A stretch of DNA of 64,000 bases from Chlorocebus sabaeus (GCF_047675955.1 NC_132918.1:85699139-85763138), one strand, 5' to 3'; counted from the stretch's first letter, positions 1 through 12,149 are shown. Notes: a model not told the origin generated them from the letters alone. Translations and numbers: made by a program.

Positions 1-20
1 TTATATGTTTCTTTTTTCAG

Positions 21-207
21 GAACACCACATATTGCAGCAAAGTTGCATTTCCCTTGGAAGTTGTTCAAAAAGACAGCTGTTTCAATTCCCCCATGAAAC
101 TCCCAGTGCATAAATTGTATCTAGAATATGGCATTCAGAAGATCACTTGTCCAAATGTAGATGGATATTTTCCTTCCAGTGTCAAACCGACCATCACTTG
201 GTATATG
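21..207 (+). CDS. IL1RAP: IL1RAP coding exon: end of Ig domain 1, start of Ig domain 2 (partial gene, 5' exons outside window)
   Basis: Internal exon of the IL-1 receptor accessory protein, the shared co-receptor that joins ligand-bound IL1R1, ST2 or IL1RL2 at the cell surface. It is bounded by a polypyrimidine-AG acceptor (ending at 20) and a strong donor, ATG|GTAAGG. The first base completes a split codon and the exon ends on a codon boundary. It encodes about residues 117-179 in human numbering, including NTTYCSKVAFPLEVVQKDSC and PNVDGYFPSSVKPTITWYM. C122, C137 and C160 are present; in the family these form Ig1 and Ig2 disulphides, and NTT is an N-glycosylation sequon. Against the human protein as I remember it, residue 151 is L for I and 157 is K for R. 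The promoter, signal peptide and first exons lie before base 1, so nothing can be said about transcription start. Identity is very secure. Confidence 0.97.
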
Positions 208-1019
208 GTAAGGAAAATTAGACTACATTTTATTCTCTCTAATAACTTATAAAATGATAATACTTATTTGCTGAGTTATATGTATAAGCAAAGGTATTTC
301 TCTTCAGATTATCTGATTTATTCCATAGTAACTTTATGGAAATATTTCACCACGTCCTCATTTTGTACCATTTTAAAGGAAGTGGTGCACAGTACTTTGT
401 CTCAGCTCACTATTTCTGAAATAACTCTAACTAGAATACCAAAACTACCTTATTTCTGTTAACTTCATGTGAAATGCATTTTAAGAAATGCCGCCCGCTT
501 CTAGTTCCTGCTTAGTGAAGTCATAAGCTGTTAATTCATGTGGTGAAATTCAATTCCTTGATTAATCAGTACTGCATTTTATTATTTCTGTGTGTTTTTT
601 TCTTTGCCCTCATTTGTGAGCACTGTCCATCTATGGTCTCTTCCACATCTGAGGGATTTGGAAAATGTTTTGTCAAAATATAAAAGTGTTGGAAGGTAGC
701 GCTTGTAGCAGCAACATAGCCTTCATATTGCTTCAAGTCTCCACATACACTAAAGCCAAAACCCCACGGACAGAATTTACAGCATAACTCAGTGACAGGT
801 TATCCACAAGAACCACTTTTGATAAAGTTAACTGAGACAAGCCACCAGCAGCCTAAGCCCATATGGGATCAGTGTTTGTGCGGAAGGAAGCAGATGGAAG
901 TAATGTGGTGTCTGTCAGACTTGACAACAGGAGAACACCAAAAGAGCCAACAGGTGCTCACTGGAAAGTGTAATGAACCAACTTGAGAACAGGAGCTAAA
1001 ATTGGGAGAGGTTTTGCTC

Positions 1020-2800
1020 TCTAATAGAGGACCGTGCAAGAGACCTGTAACAAGAAGCTCTGAAGGGGTGGAAGAAGTTGTAGTTCTTCACAACTCTGAA
1101 ATATGACCCGCCACGTTGAGGAGAAGCTACTGAAAGAAGAATCAAAAGTAAACCGGATGAGGACAATATATAGGAAGGAAAAAGAAGGACTGGCTAAAAA
1201 TGGAGCAGGAGAACGAAGCCAGGACATCTTATGACCAAGACACCATCGTTTTGAAAAGATAGCTTGCTGAAGTTAGAAAATCCTTTTATATTTTAAAATT
1301 TAGAAAAAAACTATTTCCTAAGTGAGCTAAATGACATTTTAAAATGATACAAGATGTGAACGAATAATAAGAATTAGAAACATCTAAAAAGTATATATAT
1401 TATGTAACTCCATACAAACTTAGAAAATAAATCATTTTAGAAATGAAGCTAATCTAAGAGAAAGATCACAGAAAAAAAAAAGACAATAGATAATACCTTA
1501 AGATCAATAGAAAGTGAAAGGGAGAAAAAATTAAAATAAAAAAGTGACAAATACAATAAGTAAATTAGAATGGCCGTAAGAATATCAGATAAAGTAGACA
1601 GGAATACCAGAGATAAAGATGACATTTCATAATAATAAAAGGATCACTTTATCAGGGAAACATAAAAATAACAAAAACTCATGTGCTTAATAACAATGCT
1701 TCAAAAATATGCAGCAAAAGTTGGCAGAACTCTGGAGAGAAATAAAAAATCCTACAAACAGTTTGTTATAAATTTCAAAAGCTGAAAATTTTAAATTCTG
1801 TCTCTGCTTAAGTTGTTAATGATACAATTTGGGAGTCAACTTGAAGAGTCTTCTGTTGGCCAAAGATGAACAATTTTAACCAAAATAATTTGAACCTAAT
1901 TTTAATGGTTTAAATCCTATGAAGTCAGTTTAAATTTATAAGTTTATAATGACATTTCACAAAATTTGGATGATGATAGGAAATCAGTTTATTATCTTAA
2001 AAACTGGTAAAGGCAAATAATCAAGTATTCATTCTGGTTTTCCTAGAGGACATGTAACATTGGGTAATGAAGTATTATAGAGAGGTGTGTTTTGTAAAGT
2101 GTTTCTAATAATAAATGAAATTTTAATGATACAATTAGAATTATCATCACCTTGCAACTCTCAATAGATTAATAAATGTAGGCATCTAAGCATCAATGAC
2201 TGCTAACATCACAAGACGAAAAACCATCAGACGTGTTTCTTCTGATAAAAGAAGAAAATATTACGTATTGATTCATATTACCAACTAATTAAACCTGAGT
2301 CCAGTTAAGCCTTTGGATCCTACTATCATTTTGCAGGAGATGTATAAATAACAGAAATATATGGAACTGCAGCATGAATATATCATCAATAAAATCTAGA
2401 CTATGTGAAACTCTATGGGCCAGATGTGCTGGGTTTTTCAAAAGATAAATTGTAAGAAAAGAAATGTCATGAAGAGGGACTGTATAGATTAAAAGAAACA
2501 TATAAGACATTTAAAAAGTAGATAGCACTGTAGCATCTAACCAGGCACATATAGGTGAAAAGTGTATAAATAAAAACAAGGAAGTGATTTAACTATAAAA
2601 GTATAGATAGTGACTACTTTGGAGGGTAGTAAAGGAGGTGTGATTGACGTGGGCCATGAAGAAGGCCTTCAAGAGGGACTGGCAAAGTTCCTGGACCTGA
2701 GTGAAGCAAAGGCCTTTGCTTTATAACAACTCATTAACTCTTAGATGTGTTTTGCATTTTTTTTTTTTTTTTGTATGTGCTTTATTTTACAATAAAATGA
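1020..2800 (+). mobile_element. Old LINE-1 fragment(s), sense orientation, 3' end near 2800
   Basis: A-rich, strongly decayed sequence resembling L1 ORF2 and, near 2640-2800, an old L1M-type 3' end (a text like gacctgagtgaag...tttgcatttt, then a long T run and tttacaataaaatgac). No open reading frame survives. The 5' limit is a guess; the 790-1250 part may be unrelated. Class is inferred by eye only. Confidence 0.5.
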
Positions 2801-2807
2801 CTAACAG

Positions 2808-2872
2808 GGATGGAGGGAGGCAGGGAAGGAAGGTAGAAAAGGAGTGAGGAAGAGAAAGAGATACAGAGACTG
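2808..2872 (+). repeat. Purine-rich (GGAA/GAGA) low-complexity tract
   Basis: Degenerate GGAGG/GGAAGG/GAAAGAGA repeats directly after the L1 3' end, probably grown from its tail. Confidence 0.6.
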
Positions 2873-3394
2873 ATTTAAGAGATTTAACAACCAACTGCAA
2901 TGAATCAATTTTAGTTGGATCTTTTTCATTTGAAAAAAACTATAAAGCAAATTATGAAAAGATCAGGGAATTTCGAACATGCAATACTAATGTTACTAAT
3001 AAATTATTACTTTTTAAACATGATAATGGTACTGTAGTTATGCTTGCAGAAAGAGTCTTATTTTTTGGAGATACTCAAATATTGTTTAGATATAAAATTA
3101 TATGATGTCTGTGATTTGCTTCAAAATAATCTTGGGTTGCAGTGAATAGCTCTACATGAAATAAGACATAGTCTCAATTAATACTTGTTGAGGCTAGTAA
3201 AGATACAGGAACTCATTGTTCTCTCTCTGATTGTAATTTTTCATAGTAAAAAACCTAGAAGAGGGTTTAAAAATATCAACAGTTTTTCATCAATAAGTGT
3301 AATATACCTTCCAGTTAAAAAACATATGTTTATTTACCCTGCAGTCAAGGTTTTAATCTCGAACCTTATTTGATTTTTTAGTTTAATTCCCATA

Positions 3395-3600
3395 CACATC
3401 CTGCCATTTTCTCCTCTCCTTTTTCCTCATGCATTTCCTCTGCCTGGAACATCCTTCTCCCTTTAGAAAAGACTAAATTGTACCATCTTTATTAATTGTT
3501 CCTTGCCTCCAGCTGGAAATCATAGCTCTCTCATGTATTCCTGTTTATTTATACCTGTTTCAATATTATTTTTCACTTCTTTACTTTTTTTAGTCATTCA
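3395..3600 (+). mobile_element. L2 fragment
   Basis: Contains the L2 3' pattern 'ctgcctggaacatccttctccc ... ttccttgcctccagctgg ... tgtttatttatacctg', heavily diverged. Assigned by resemblance to the L2 consensus as recalled. Confidence 0.5.
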
Positions 3601-3608
3601 TTCATGAC

Positions 3609-3913
3609 TACAGATGGTCCTCAATTTACGATGGTTTGACTTAAGATTTTTCAACTTGATCATGGGTTTATTGGGATAAAACCTCATGCTATGTCAAGTA
3701 ACTTCTTATGATTTGTGATAGGGCTATGGTTTTACTGAATTTTTATCACTTTTACATTATCATAAAGTCAAAAAATCATAAATAAAACCATCATAAGTTG
3801 GGGACCGTCTGCTGTGTTGCTAGCATTAAATGTATTTTTGACTTAACCACATTTTTGACTTATGATAGGTTTACTGGCATGTAACTTTCATCATAAGTTG
3901 AGGAACACCTGTA
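3609..3913. mobile_element. Non-autonomous DNA transposon with terminal inverted repeats (Tigger/mariner-like)
   Basis: Starts TACAGATGGTCCTCAATTTACG and ends CATAAGTTGAGGAACACCTGTA, which are imperfect reverse complements, flanked by TA as expected for pogo/Tigger or mariner insertions. An extra inverted copy of the terminus (aagttggggaccgtctgc) sits inside at about 3797-3814, suggesting a composite or internally rearranged copy. No transposase frame is present. The exact family cannot be named from here. Confidence 0.65.
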
Positions 3914-4648
3914 TGCTAGCTGAAGATGAGCTGTGACCAATGCAATATGCCAGGGGCGGGGGAGGAGGGAACACCATAATGAATAAAATGTATGCCCAGA
4001 GCTGTGCAGTCCCAAATAATCTCATAACTTAATAAAAATAAGTTTGTAAATACAAAGAATTTCTATTCTTATCAAAATGTAAACTTCTAAGTTTCATAAG
4101 AGTGACAAGGAGAAATTACTGTTGGTTGTAAGGAGAGAGAGATATGTATCCTAGAAGACAGCCTATTTCTCGAGGGCAAAGCTATGCAATGTCTTACTCT
4201 GAGTCTCTAGTGGTTTCCAGATTTCTGGTTTTCATGAAAGGATGGCAGGGTGCTATTAACCAAGGTATGAAGTAACAGAGGAGAAGCAGGTTTCGCGAGT
4301 AAGTAATGGGCTAGGCAATGCCGTGTTAAGTTCCTTGCTGATGTCTCTGAGACATCTAGCTGGCGGGTGGCAGTGACTAGCAGGTAGTGGTCACATGATT
4401 ATGAGTCTGGAGCTTAGCAGAAAAATCAGAGCTAAAGACAGAGAATTGGGTGCATTCATGTGATAGTTGAAGCACTTGAGAAGACTAAATAAAGTGAGAA
4501 GAGAACTGAGCTAATGCCATACTCTGGAGATACTATTCATGGGTAAATGGAGACATAAATTCTGAAAAGGAGACAGAAAAAGTCACGGCTGTAAAACAAT
4601 TACCATGGCCAATATCCAACCATGTGCAGGTGACTAAAATAGACAAAC

Positions 4649-4860
4649 AACATGGCCAATATGGTGAAACCCCATCACTACTAAAAATACATAAACTAGC
4701 CAGGCGTGGTGGCGCACACCTGTAGTGCCAGCTGCTTAGGAGTCTGAGGCAGGAGAATAGCTTGAACCCAGGAGGCGGAGATTGCAGTGAGCTGAGATCA
4801 TGCCACTGCACTCCAGCCTGTGCAATGGAGGAAGACTCCATTTCAAAAAAAAAAAAAAGA
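4649..4860 (+). mobile_element. Alu, 5'-truncated
   Basis: Alu from 'catggccaatatggtgaaacccc' through the right arm and A tail, so the first ~80 bases of the left arm are missing. Flanked by an imperfect duplication (agacaaac before, agacaacc after the A tail), supporting a 5'-truncated retroinsertion. Confidence 0.9.
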
Positions 4861-5175
4861 CAACCACCGATCATGTTTTCTCTTATTTGATTAAGAAAAG
4901 ATTACTAATAATTTCTAATATATTGCTTCCTGTTTCTCTACCTTTGGGTAATCACTTGACACTTTTAATCCTAACACTTCTGCCATCTTGGAAACAAAAC
5001 AAAGATTCTTGGTCACTGCATCATCTTGTCTCTGTACAGCAGTGCTAACTTTGCCTTCTATTTTGTACCTTTTACAGTCATCCCCAAGCATCTACCCAGA
5101 TATCTTGGCCCTTCTTCAGCAATTCTTTTTTAGTTCTTATCAACACAGATTCCTACATCTGTTGATTCCTACTTC

Positions 5176-5291
5176 TATGGATCTCTCTATTAATCCTCAT
5201 AGACTGATTTGCATTACTGAAAGAGACGTAGTAAAGATGGTCTCTTTTAGTAACGCAAATCAGTCTATGAGGATTAAAAGATGGATCCATA
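5176..5291. repeat. Long near-perfect inverted repeat (hairpin), arms 5191-5227 and 5240-5276
   Basis: The 37-base arms match at 35 of 37 positions in inverted orientation around a 12-base loop (gtagtaaagatg). Weaker pairing extends outward so that tatggatc near 5177 pairs with gatccata near 5284. Key words are taatcctcatagactgattt and its complement aaatcagtctatgaggatta. It is not the MADE1/miR-548 palindrome. It may be an unnamed MITE, a template-switch scar or a precursor-like hairpin; see findings. Confidence 0.9.
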
Positions 5292-5374
5292 ATAATAAGT
5301 TTCAGGAAATTTGCTTTCCTGTTATCTGAAAGATGAAAGCTGCTAATCTTAAGAAAGAAAGAGGAAACTCATAT

Positions 5375-5480
5375 TTATTACATTTCAGTAGTCACAATCC
5401 AGTGTGCTGTGTGCTTTATATTCATATGTAGCACCAGCTCTGCAAGGCAGATACCGTATTTTGACAGATTAGAAAATGGC
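5375..5480 (-). mobile_element. MIR fragment (antisense)
   Basis: Reads like the reverse of MIR: 'gtgctgtgtgctttatattcatat ... aaggcagatac ... gacagattagaaaatggcgattcagagag'. Divergent; boundaries approximate. Confidence 0.55.
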
Positions 5481-5494
5481 GATTCAGAGAGATA

Positions 5495-5660
5495 AACAAT
5501 AACACCTAACATTTACTGAACACACGTATTGTTCCAAATGCTTGATCTTCCTTAATTCCGTCAACATCCTTATGAAATAGGCTGTCATGTTTTCCCATGT
5601 TATAGTTGAGGAACGAGCTATAGCGTAGTTGAGAAATATTTCCAAGGCCACAGAACTAGA
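5495..5660 (-). mobile_element. MIR fragment (antisense)
   Basis: Matches the MIR core in reverse: 'taacatttactgaacacacgtattgttccaaatgc', then a 'tatgaaatag...gttatagttgagg' stretch and an 'aaggccacagaactagaagt' end. Second MIR in tandem with the preceding one. Confidence 0.65.
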
Positions 5661-7419
5661 AGTTAAGATTCTACCCTCTGTAATGTGTCAGGAAGCCACA
5701 CGTTTACATTTTCGTATATCATTTACTCAAAACAATACAGCTACTAATGGAGAGTCTGGGATTTCAGGCCAGTTCTGTGTGATTACAAAAACTGTACTCT
5801 CTAGAACTGATGTAAGGAGGGTGGTCCAGACTTTACTCTTGGAGCTTAGGACGTTTTGGAAGGGCAGGGTGATTTTTGAACACATACTGGGATGTGAACT
5901 GGACTGTGGGACATAGGGAGACCTGTGGATAGAGGGCCCTGAGAAATCAGAGGCATCTCAGACAAACTGAGGTTACCGGAAACAGAAAACCAAATGTTTA
6001 CATTTCAGAATTGCTGAAGAAATGGGGTAGGATTGGATAGCCCTCCACATGCCCTCTCTTTCTCCTTTTTTTTTTTTTTTTTCCCCTGCATGGCAGAGTT
6101 TAGTTAATTTAGGACCCAGAATTCACAATTCTCTACTTCAACATTAGGTATTCTAGTTTAACTTCTGTGAGTTAGACTGATGTTCAGCAAATATTTGTTG
6201 AATAAGCCAGGTTTTGTAACTAGTCTGGAAAGCAAACCACAGTTTGTAAGTGATTTACAGAATTTCGAATAGCTGGCTTGTAAAACAAATTCTGAAATAT
6301 ACTATGTGTATAAATGGGAGACTGCCTGTTTATTGACATAGGAACCTCCAAACATATAGAAGTACAGACACAGGTAATGCAATCCTTTTGTTACTAATGA
6401 GATTAATTTAGGGTCTTTGGCAAGCCATCCTAACTTTCGTATTACTGTATTAATTCTCTTCATTATAGTTTGATATTTAAAACTTTATCTCTTAGAGATG
6501 CTTATAAAAGCATAGACAATTTTCTCTTCTCACCGAGGATCAAAGGAACCATTTTATTGGATGGTTTATAGATTACATTTACGACAGCTGCTGAAATACT
6601 CTCACCTGCTATTTATCAGAATAGATACCATTCCGGATGTAACTTTCCACAAAGCTAGTTTTCTTTATACCCATACTGATTATTAAAATTGATATATTAC
6701 CTCCACTTTTCATTTTTATTGTGAAATTAATCAGAATTGGTCAAACATTTTTTATAGCTATCTCTTGGAAAATAGAAAAATATTTGCTTTTCCAGACTAG
6801 GTGGTATCAGGAAAGAACATTTCTGAAAACATGCCAGGCTGGGCCTTCTTGTTGGCATGGAGATATTGTTGAGAAGTTAGTTCAAGGTCTGTGTAGTAGG
6901 CCTTATTTTTTAAATGCCTGCTTCTATTTGATTTGACAGCTTAGATTGGTTCTCTATCTCTTTTCTTTCCCTATACTTCCTATACAGTGATTGGATTTTC
7001 AACCTCTAGTGTGAGAGAGTATGTATCATATTTTCTTTCAGAGCTATACACATATAATTCTGTATGTGCACATGTATGCATATACATATAACATTTGACA
7101 TAAGGTTTAGGGCCTCTAAGGACTCGAGATTCATGATTTAAAGACAAAGCCAAATTCAAATAGCTATGAAGTCTTGAAGCCACTTCAGGCCATAAAAATC
7201 ACCTACTCTGCTTCGATAGCACTTCATTCGTATCTTGTCTTTGTTATTCTAGTGATTGTATTTCTCTTTTTTCTGTTCTAAGTAGTGACCACTCTTTTCC
7301 TTTCTCTTTCTCTTTCCCTTGAATAGCAAGCACACAGCATAAAACTGAGACAATTATATTGTACTTAGAAATTGATTACATAGTAAAAATTCCATAGAAT
7401 AAGCACCATTTATGTTCTT

Positions 7420-7510
7420 TTCTGGCAAGTATACCCAGCTCCTAACCCAGTGCCTGGACCATAGGAGGGACTTTGTAAATATTTGTTGTGCAATCATTGA
7501 ATGACTTAGT
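7420..7510 (+). mobile_element. L2 3' end
   Basis: 'cccagctcctaacccagtgcctggaccataggaggg...aaatatttgttgtgcaatcattgaatga' is the conserved end of L2. Confidence 0.6.
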
Positions 7511-8019
7511 TCTGTTCATTGGAAGGACTAGTTTATCAACTCTTCTAAGACTTCATAGCAAAGTATATGTTTTATACCAACTTTATCTAGAATGCAAAAA
7601 CTTCAGTAGATACTACTAACACTTCAAACCTTGTATCTCAGTTAAGCTATTTGTATCATTACATCTACTTTCCCTTTCCATTCTACAACCCACCACTCAG
7701 TGTCTTCTATTCCAAATACTCATCAGCACTTATACACTCTATGAGCCCTCAACTCCATGCCTTTTGGGTCTTGGCTTCTCTCATTCGTACCTTTGATCAG
7801 GCAACACTAATGTATCGAGCATTTACCAAGCTCCAAGTATTGAGCAAGTTGCTGAACATGCAGATACAGAACTTATTACCCCCCACTGGCCCTCATACAA
7901 GCGAATTTTCCAAAGGAGGAACTCTGCATGAAAACAAAGTATTATAATATTGTTGTTTAAGTAATGACAGCGAGGGAAAAAATTAAGACAATACGGGTGA
8001 GTTCTTCACACTTTCTCCT

Positions 8020-8300
8020 GTGCCTGAAGTGTCTACTTCCCATGTCTACCTTCTTCCTCAATAGATGTTAATATTCTACTTATCATTTAAGAACCAGCCC
8101 AAATCTTTCTTCTTCATTAACTTTTTCCTAAGTTGTTTTGTTTTTATTTCACACTCCCCTGCCCCTAAGTGTCTTTTATTGTGTTCATTGCAATCCTCCA
8201 TTAGACCATGAATAACTGTAAGTTAGAGTTGTATCATTTTCATTTTTGTGCCTTCACACAGTTCTTCACACATTGTTGGTTTCTTGAATGGAAACACTTG
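8020..8300 (+). mobile_element. L2 fragment
   Basis: Divergent L2 3' region: 'cctgtgcctgaagtgtct...aagaaccagcccaaatctttcttcttc' followed by a 'cacacattgttggtttcttgaatg' end. Confidence 0.55.
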
Positions 8301-9159
8301 TTCTTACTTCATCATGACATTCCTCCACCGCACCCTTCCCCTCCCCACATGATTCATTTCAGTTGAAAGATCCCAAAGTCATTTCTTGTGTTGTTCTTTA
8401 CCTATATGTTGTGGTTGGTTGCCACAGCAACCATAGCATGGTTGAAAAATCACTCTTCTATTTAACTTCTCTCTTTTGAATTCAGAATGAGGAACTAACG
8501 GGTCAACTAGGATTGTTTGTCTTCTAGTCAGACAAGTGTTTGCTTCATTGTGGAAATCCACTTATTGTTAACTCATTTCTTATATTTTAAAACATGTTTC
8601 CTATTCTTCAGGAATCTAAATCTATTTTTATGTTTGTTTTCTTCTGGATTCCAAATAAATGGTTTTGAAATCATTATAACATATTCAGGTTTTATTTTCA
8701 GCAATAGTTTATTATGTTTAAAATTGTCCTAAGTGTCTTAGGCATGCGTGTTGAAGGTTCTAGACAGAGAGTTGCTGATCAGAGAGAGCTAACCAGACAC
8801 ACAACAGGTTAATGTTAGTAGACATTTGTAGTGTGACAATGCCCTGAATTACCTTCACACACATATTAGAATATAAAATATTCCCTTTATTTCTAAAATG
8901 TTTTAGGCCTAATAGCTTTGAAACAGCTATGAAAAAGTTTCTTTCATCACATTCTTAAAGAAATACTGTTGACAAGTTCAGTAATAATAATTGACTTCTC
9001 ATCCTCAAAAGTGTGCTTCTTCAGTTTACCACTGATTGCAGGAATTAGCGTGTTTTAAATGATAGAGGCACATCGCGCTTTTCACTCGGGATGGCTCCGG
9101 GGATGGCACAGGTTCAGGGCTACTATATAGAATGAAGAGACAGTATCAGGTGAAATTTA

Positions 9160-9365
9160 AAGCAAGGACTTTGAAACAAGTAGATCTGAATTCAAATTCC
9201 AGCTTTAGCACTGTTTAGTGGTATGACATTGACAGTTACTTAACTTTTCTAGGTCTTGTTCATTCATCTATAAAATGGAGGTAAAAGCATTACAAACTTT
9301 ACGTGTTTGGAATAAGGATCAGATGAGACAGTATATGTTAAGTGCATGTCTCAGTATAATTTTTA
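9160..9365 (+). mobile_element. MIR, sense
   Basis: Near full-length MIR: 'caagtagatctgaattcaaattccagctttagcactg', 'ttacttaacttttctaggtc', 'tctataaaatggaggtaa', then 'ggatcagatgagacagtatatg...aagtgcatg'. Confidence 0.7.
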
Positions 9366-10437
9366 TAGCCTCAACTCTCTGCTGAGGAAAGGTTTTCATT
9401 CTTAGTTAAGAAGCTAATGAAAGATCATTATTCAACTTTCTGGAAAACTGAATTTCAGCTCTCTACTGTGTTATCTAGAATATCTCTGTCTCGTTTTTTC
9501 CATCTATAAAATTACAGTATATTTAGTCTGATCTGTCTAGTTCCCAGGGATTTGAGAACAGCTAAGCTAACAAATGAGGGGGAAATACCTTTGAACTTTT
9601 TAAATGAAAAGTACCACAAAAATAAAATAGTTCTATTGATACTGTAAACTCAATTCAAACCAAATCTGACATAAACTTATAAGAATACAGACCTTTGAGA
9701 CCTTATCCTTTGTGATAACCTAAGGATATTGATATCATTCGCTGATGTGACAAGTGTCTAGAAGTATTGCTTATCTTACAGGAGAAGCTGCATTGAAAAA
9801 CTACGTTACCTGAGCTTATAGTAGCTTCCTCTTAATGATCTTTTCCATGAAATGGAAGTTCAATGCTGTTCTTAAAATACACATTTCCTATGACAAAGCA
9901 TTACAAAATGTGCCTTAGTGTAACTGTTATATTTCAAAATACATGCTCCTGGAATTGAAGAAAACCTTACTCATACAAACGTTCAAGATGAAATATGTGA
10001 ATAAAAAAAATTGAAGTTACAAGCTAGTAGTAGACTCCCAGAAATTTAAAGATGGAAAAAGCCTGAGAGATAACCTAATCTTTTTGTCATAGGTGACTTA
10101 CTAATATTTAAAAGAAAAACAAAAGCTTTTCTGAAAGTAAATGTTCAACATATATTTTTGTCACAGATAGTGTATTGATTCTTTTTCTCAAAAATGGTAA
10201 AAAGTAACAATTTAGCCAAATAGTGAGACTGATCATTTGAAACAGGATTCTAGATATATTGAATTAGATAGTTGTTGAATGAGATAGTTCAATTTCTCAA
10301 TTTTAAATGTCAACAGTTATATGAAAATGTGAATTAGGAGCAGAAATACATTCCTCGATCTTGATCAGGCCCATAAAGATATTTTATTTTTAGTTCCTGA
10401 AATCTGTGATACTCAGTTATGAAAATGGGATAAAGAT

Positions 10438-10729
10438 GGAGGCTCATGCCTGAAATCCCAGCACTTTGGGAGGCCAAGGCGGGCGGATCATGAGGTCAGG
10501 AGTCTGAGACCGGCCTGGACAGCATGGTGAAACCCCATCTCTACCAAAATTACAAAAATTAGCCACGCATGGTGGCATGCACCTCTAGCCCCAACTACTC
10601 AGGAGACAGAGGCAGGAGAATTGCTTGAACCCAGGAGGCAGAGGTTGCAATGAGCTGAGATTACGCCACTGCACTCCATCCTGGGTGACAGAGTGATGAG
10701 ACCCCATCTCAAAAAAAAAAAAAAAAAAA
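10438..10729 (+). mobile_element. Alu (AluS-like), near full length
   Basis: Lacks the first few bases of the left arm, then runs through both arms to a 19-base A tail. Flanked by a target-site duplication, gggataaag (10427) and gggatacag (10730). Confidence 0.93.
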
Positions 10730-11264
10730 GGGATACAGTAAAAGAAAAATACAAAACAGTCTGGAAATATCTGATACAGGGAAACAACAGGGCGTTTAAA
10801 AATGCCAAAATCAGACATCTAAATTGGGGCCTAGATTATCAGACAGAATGACTAGATTCTCAAATTAATATAATCAGTGAAGAAATATTACAAAAAGAAA
10901 AAGAATTGCTTTCTAAATAGCAGGTCTTGCAGTTGCTCAAGTTTCCTTAGTCATTATTTCAAAACTGTAACTTTGCTTTACTATCAACATAGGATGCCCA
11001 GAATTTGATCCTGAGACAGGAAGCCTGTGTTTTTGAAGTCACATCTTAGTTTAGAATTTTAATTTCTCATGATCAGAAAAGATAATGAGATGTTTCATTT
11101 ATTCTTCACAGAAATCTGGTCAAATACTTGACCAAAATAATATTATAAAAACTGCAGCATGAATATTTAGGTGTTCTGTGCAAAATTAGATGTGAGTGTG
11201 CATGTATTTGTGTATTTTCTATGTATGTATCTAAAAAGTAAACTTTTTTTTTTTCTTTTTCTAG

Positions 11265-11430
11265 GGCTGTTATAAAATACAGAATTTTAATAATGTAATA
11301 CCTGAAGGTATGAACTTGAGTTTCCTCATTGCCTTTATTTCAAATAATGGAAATTACACATGTGTTGTTACATATCCAGAAAATGGACGTACATTTCATC
11401 TCACCAGGACTCTGACTGTAAAGGTAGTAG
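11265..11430 (+). CDS. IL1RAP: IL1RAP coding exon: second half of Ig domain 2
   Basis: Internal exon of 166 bases starting on a codon boundary and ending one base into a codon (GTAGTAG|GTAAGC). It encodes about residues 180-235, beginning GCYKIQNFNNVIPEG and including ISNNGNYTCVVTYPENG and LTRTLTVKVVG. C181 and C212 are the partners of C137 and C160 from the previous exon in the Ig2 fold, and NLS and NYT are N-glycosylation sequons. The NGNYTCVV strand is the hallmark F-strand of an Ig domain. Residue 203 reads F where I recall L in human. The acceptor is a clean T-rich tract ending CTAG. This half of Ig2 helps shape the membrane-distal face that meets the ligand-bound primary receptor (family knowledge). 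Confidence 0.97.
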
Positions 11431-11559
11431 GTAAGCGTGATTAGTATCCAGTACACACAACAAGCATGTGATAATGCTGTTATGGTTTTTAATAGTTTAT
11501 TACACATTGGTATGTAAATTGTATAAGAAAAGAGATTCATGTTTTTTGTTTACAGCACT

Positions 11560-11645
11560 GTCTCTAGAACTTTCAACAATTCCATGTACATCGTAAGCAT
11601 TCAGTAATTATTGGTCAACTGAATGAATATGTGAATGAATGAATG
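11560..11645 (+). mobile_element. L2 3' end
   Basis: 'cactgtctctagaac...taagcattcagtaattattggtcaactgaatgaatatgtgaatgaatgaatga' resembles the L2 terminus with its GAATG repeats. Confidence 0.55.
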
Positions 11646-11664
11646 AAGTAAAGGTAGTTTGGGG

Positions 11665-11775
11665 AGGGAAAGGAGCACCAGACAGATCTGTGTTCAAATT
11701 CTGTCACTGCCACTTATTAGAAACATGACTTTGAACAAGGCCTGTGTCTTTATCTGTACTCTGGAACTAAAATTG
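11665..11775 (+). mobile_element. MIR fragment, sense
   Basis: 'ggagcaccagacagatctgtgttcaaattctgtcactgccacttattagaaacatgactttg' follows the MIR core. Confidence 0.65.
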
Positions 11776-12149
11776 ATTGAGAATATTTTTTAAAATATTC
11801 ATATTGTATTAATGCAGTTTCAGGCAAGCAATGGAGAATCAGTGCAACACTTTTGTCAAAAGAGTATTTTATTTGGATTAAGTAAACTCTACTTTTCTAT
11901 ATACTGAAACTGCTGTGGCTACTGCTGAAGGTATTTGCTGGCAACAATGTTCAACCATTATTTTGCACTAAGAGAATAGGGGATGAGAAACTAGGAAAGT
12001 GGAAAGGGCAATTCTTAAGAGTTGACAAACTCCTAGCAAACCCAGAAATAGAGAAGTAGTGTCAGGATATATGGCTTTTGGGGATGACCCGTAAATACCA
12101 CTGTGTCCACCATATTAAGAAAGATAGCGTATTTGGGTATTGTTTTGTC

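Larger units (their letters stand above)
208..11264 (+). other. IL1RAP: IL1RAP intron (11.1 kb)
   Basis: Bounded by GTAAGG at 208 and a T-rich acceptor ending CTAG at 11264. It holds a sense L1 3' end, a TIR DNA transposon, two Alus, MIR and L2 fragments and a long hairpin, each listed separately. The parts between (about 250-1000, 5920-7400 and 9400-10430) show no conserved reading frame, RNA gene or repeat that I can name. Confidence 0.9.

Noticed and set aside
790..1250. Possible processed pseudogene upstream of the L1 3' end
   Set aside because: The text has a slightly coding-like composition, but translations in all frames are short and match nothing I recognise; left unassigned.
5176..5291. 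MADE1 / miR-548 type palindrome
   Set aside because: The MADE1 core (gcaaaagtaattgcggttttt) is absent; the hairpin sequence is different, so it is reported as unassigned.
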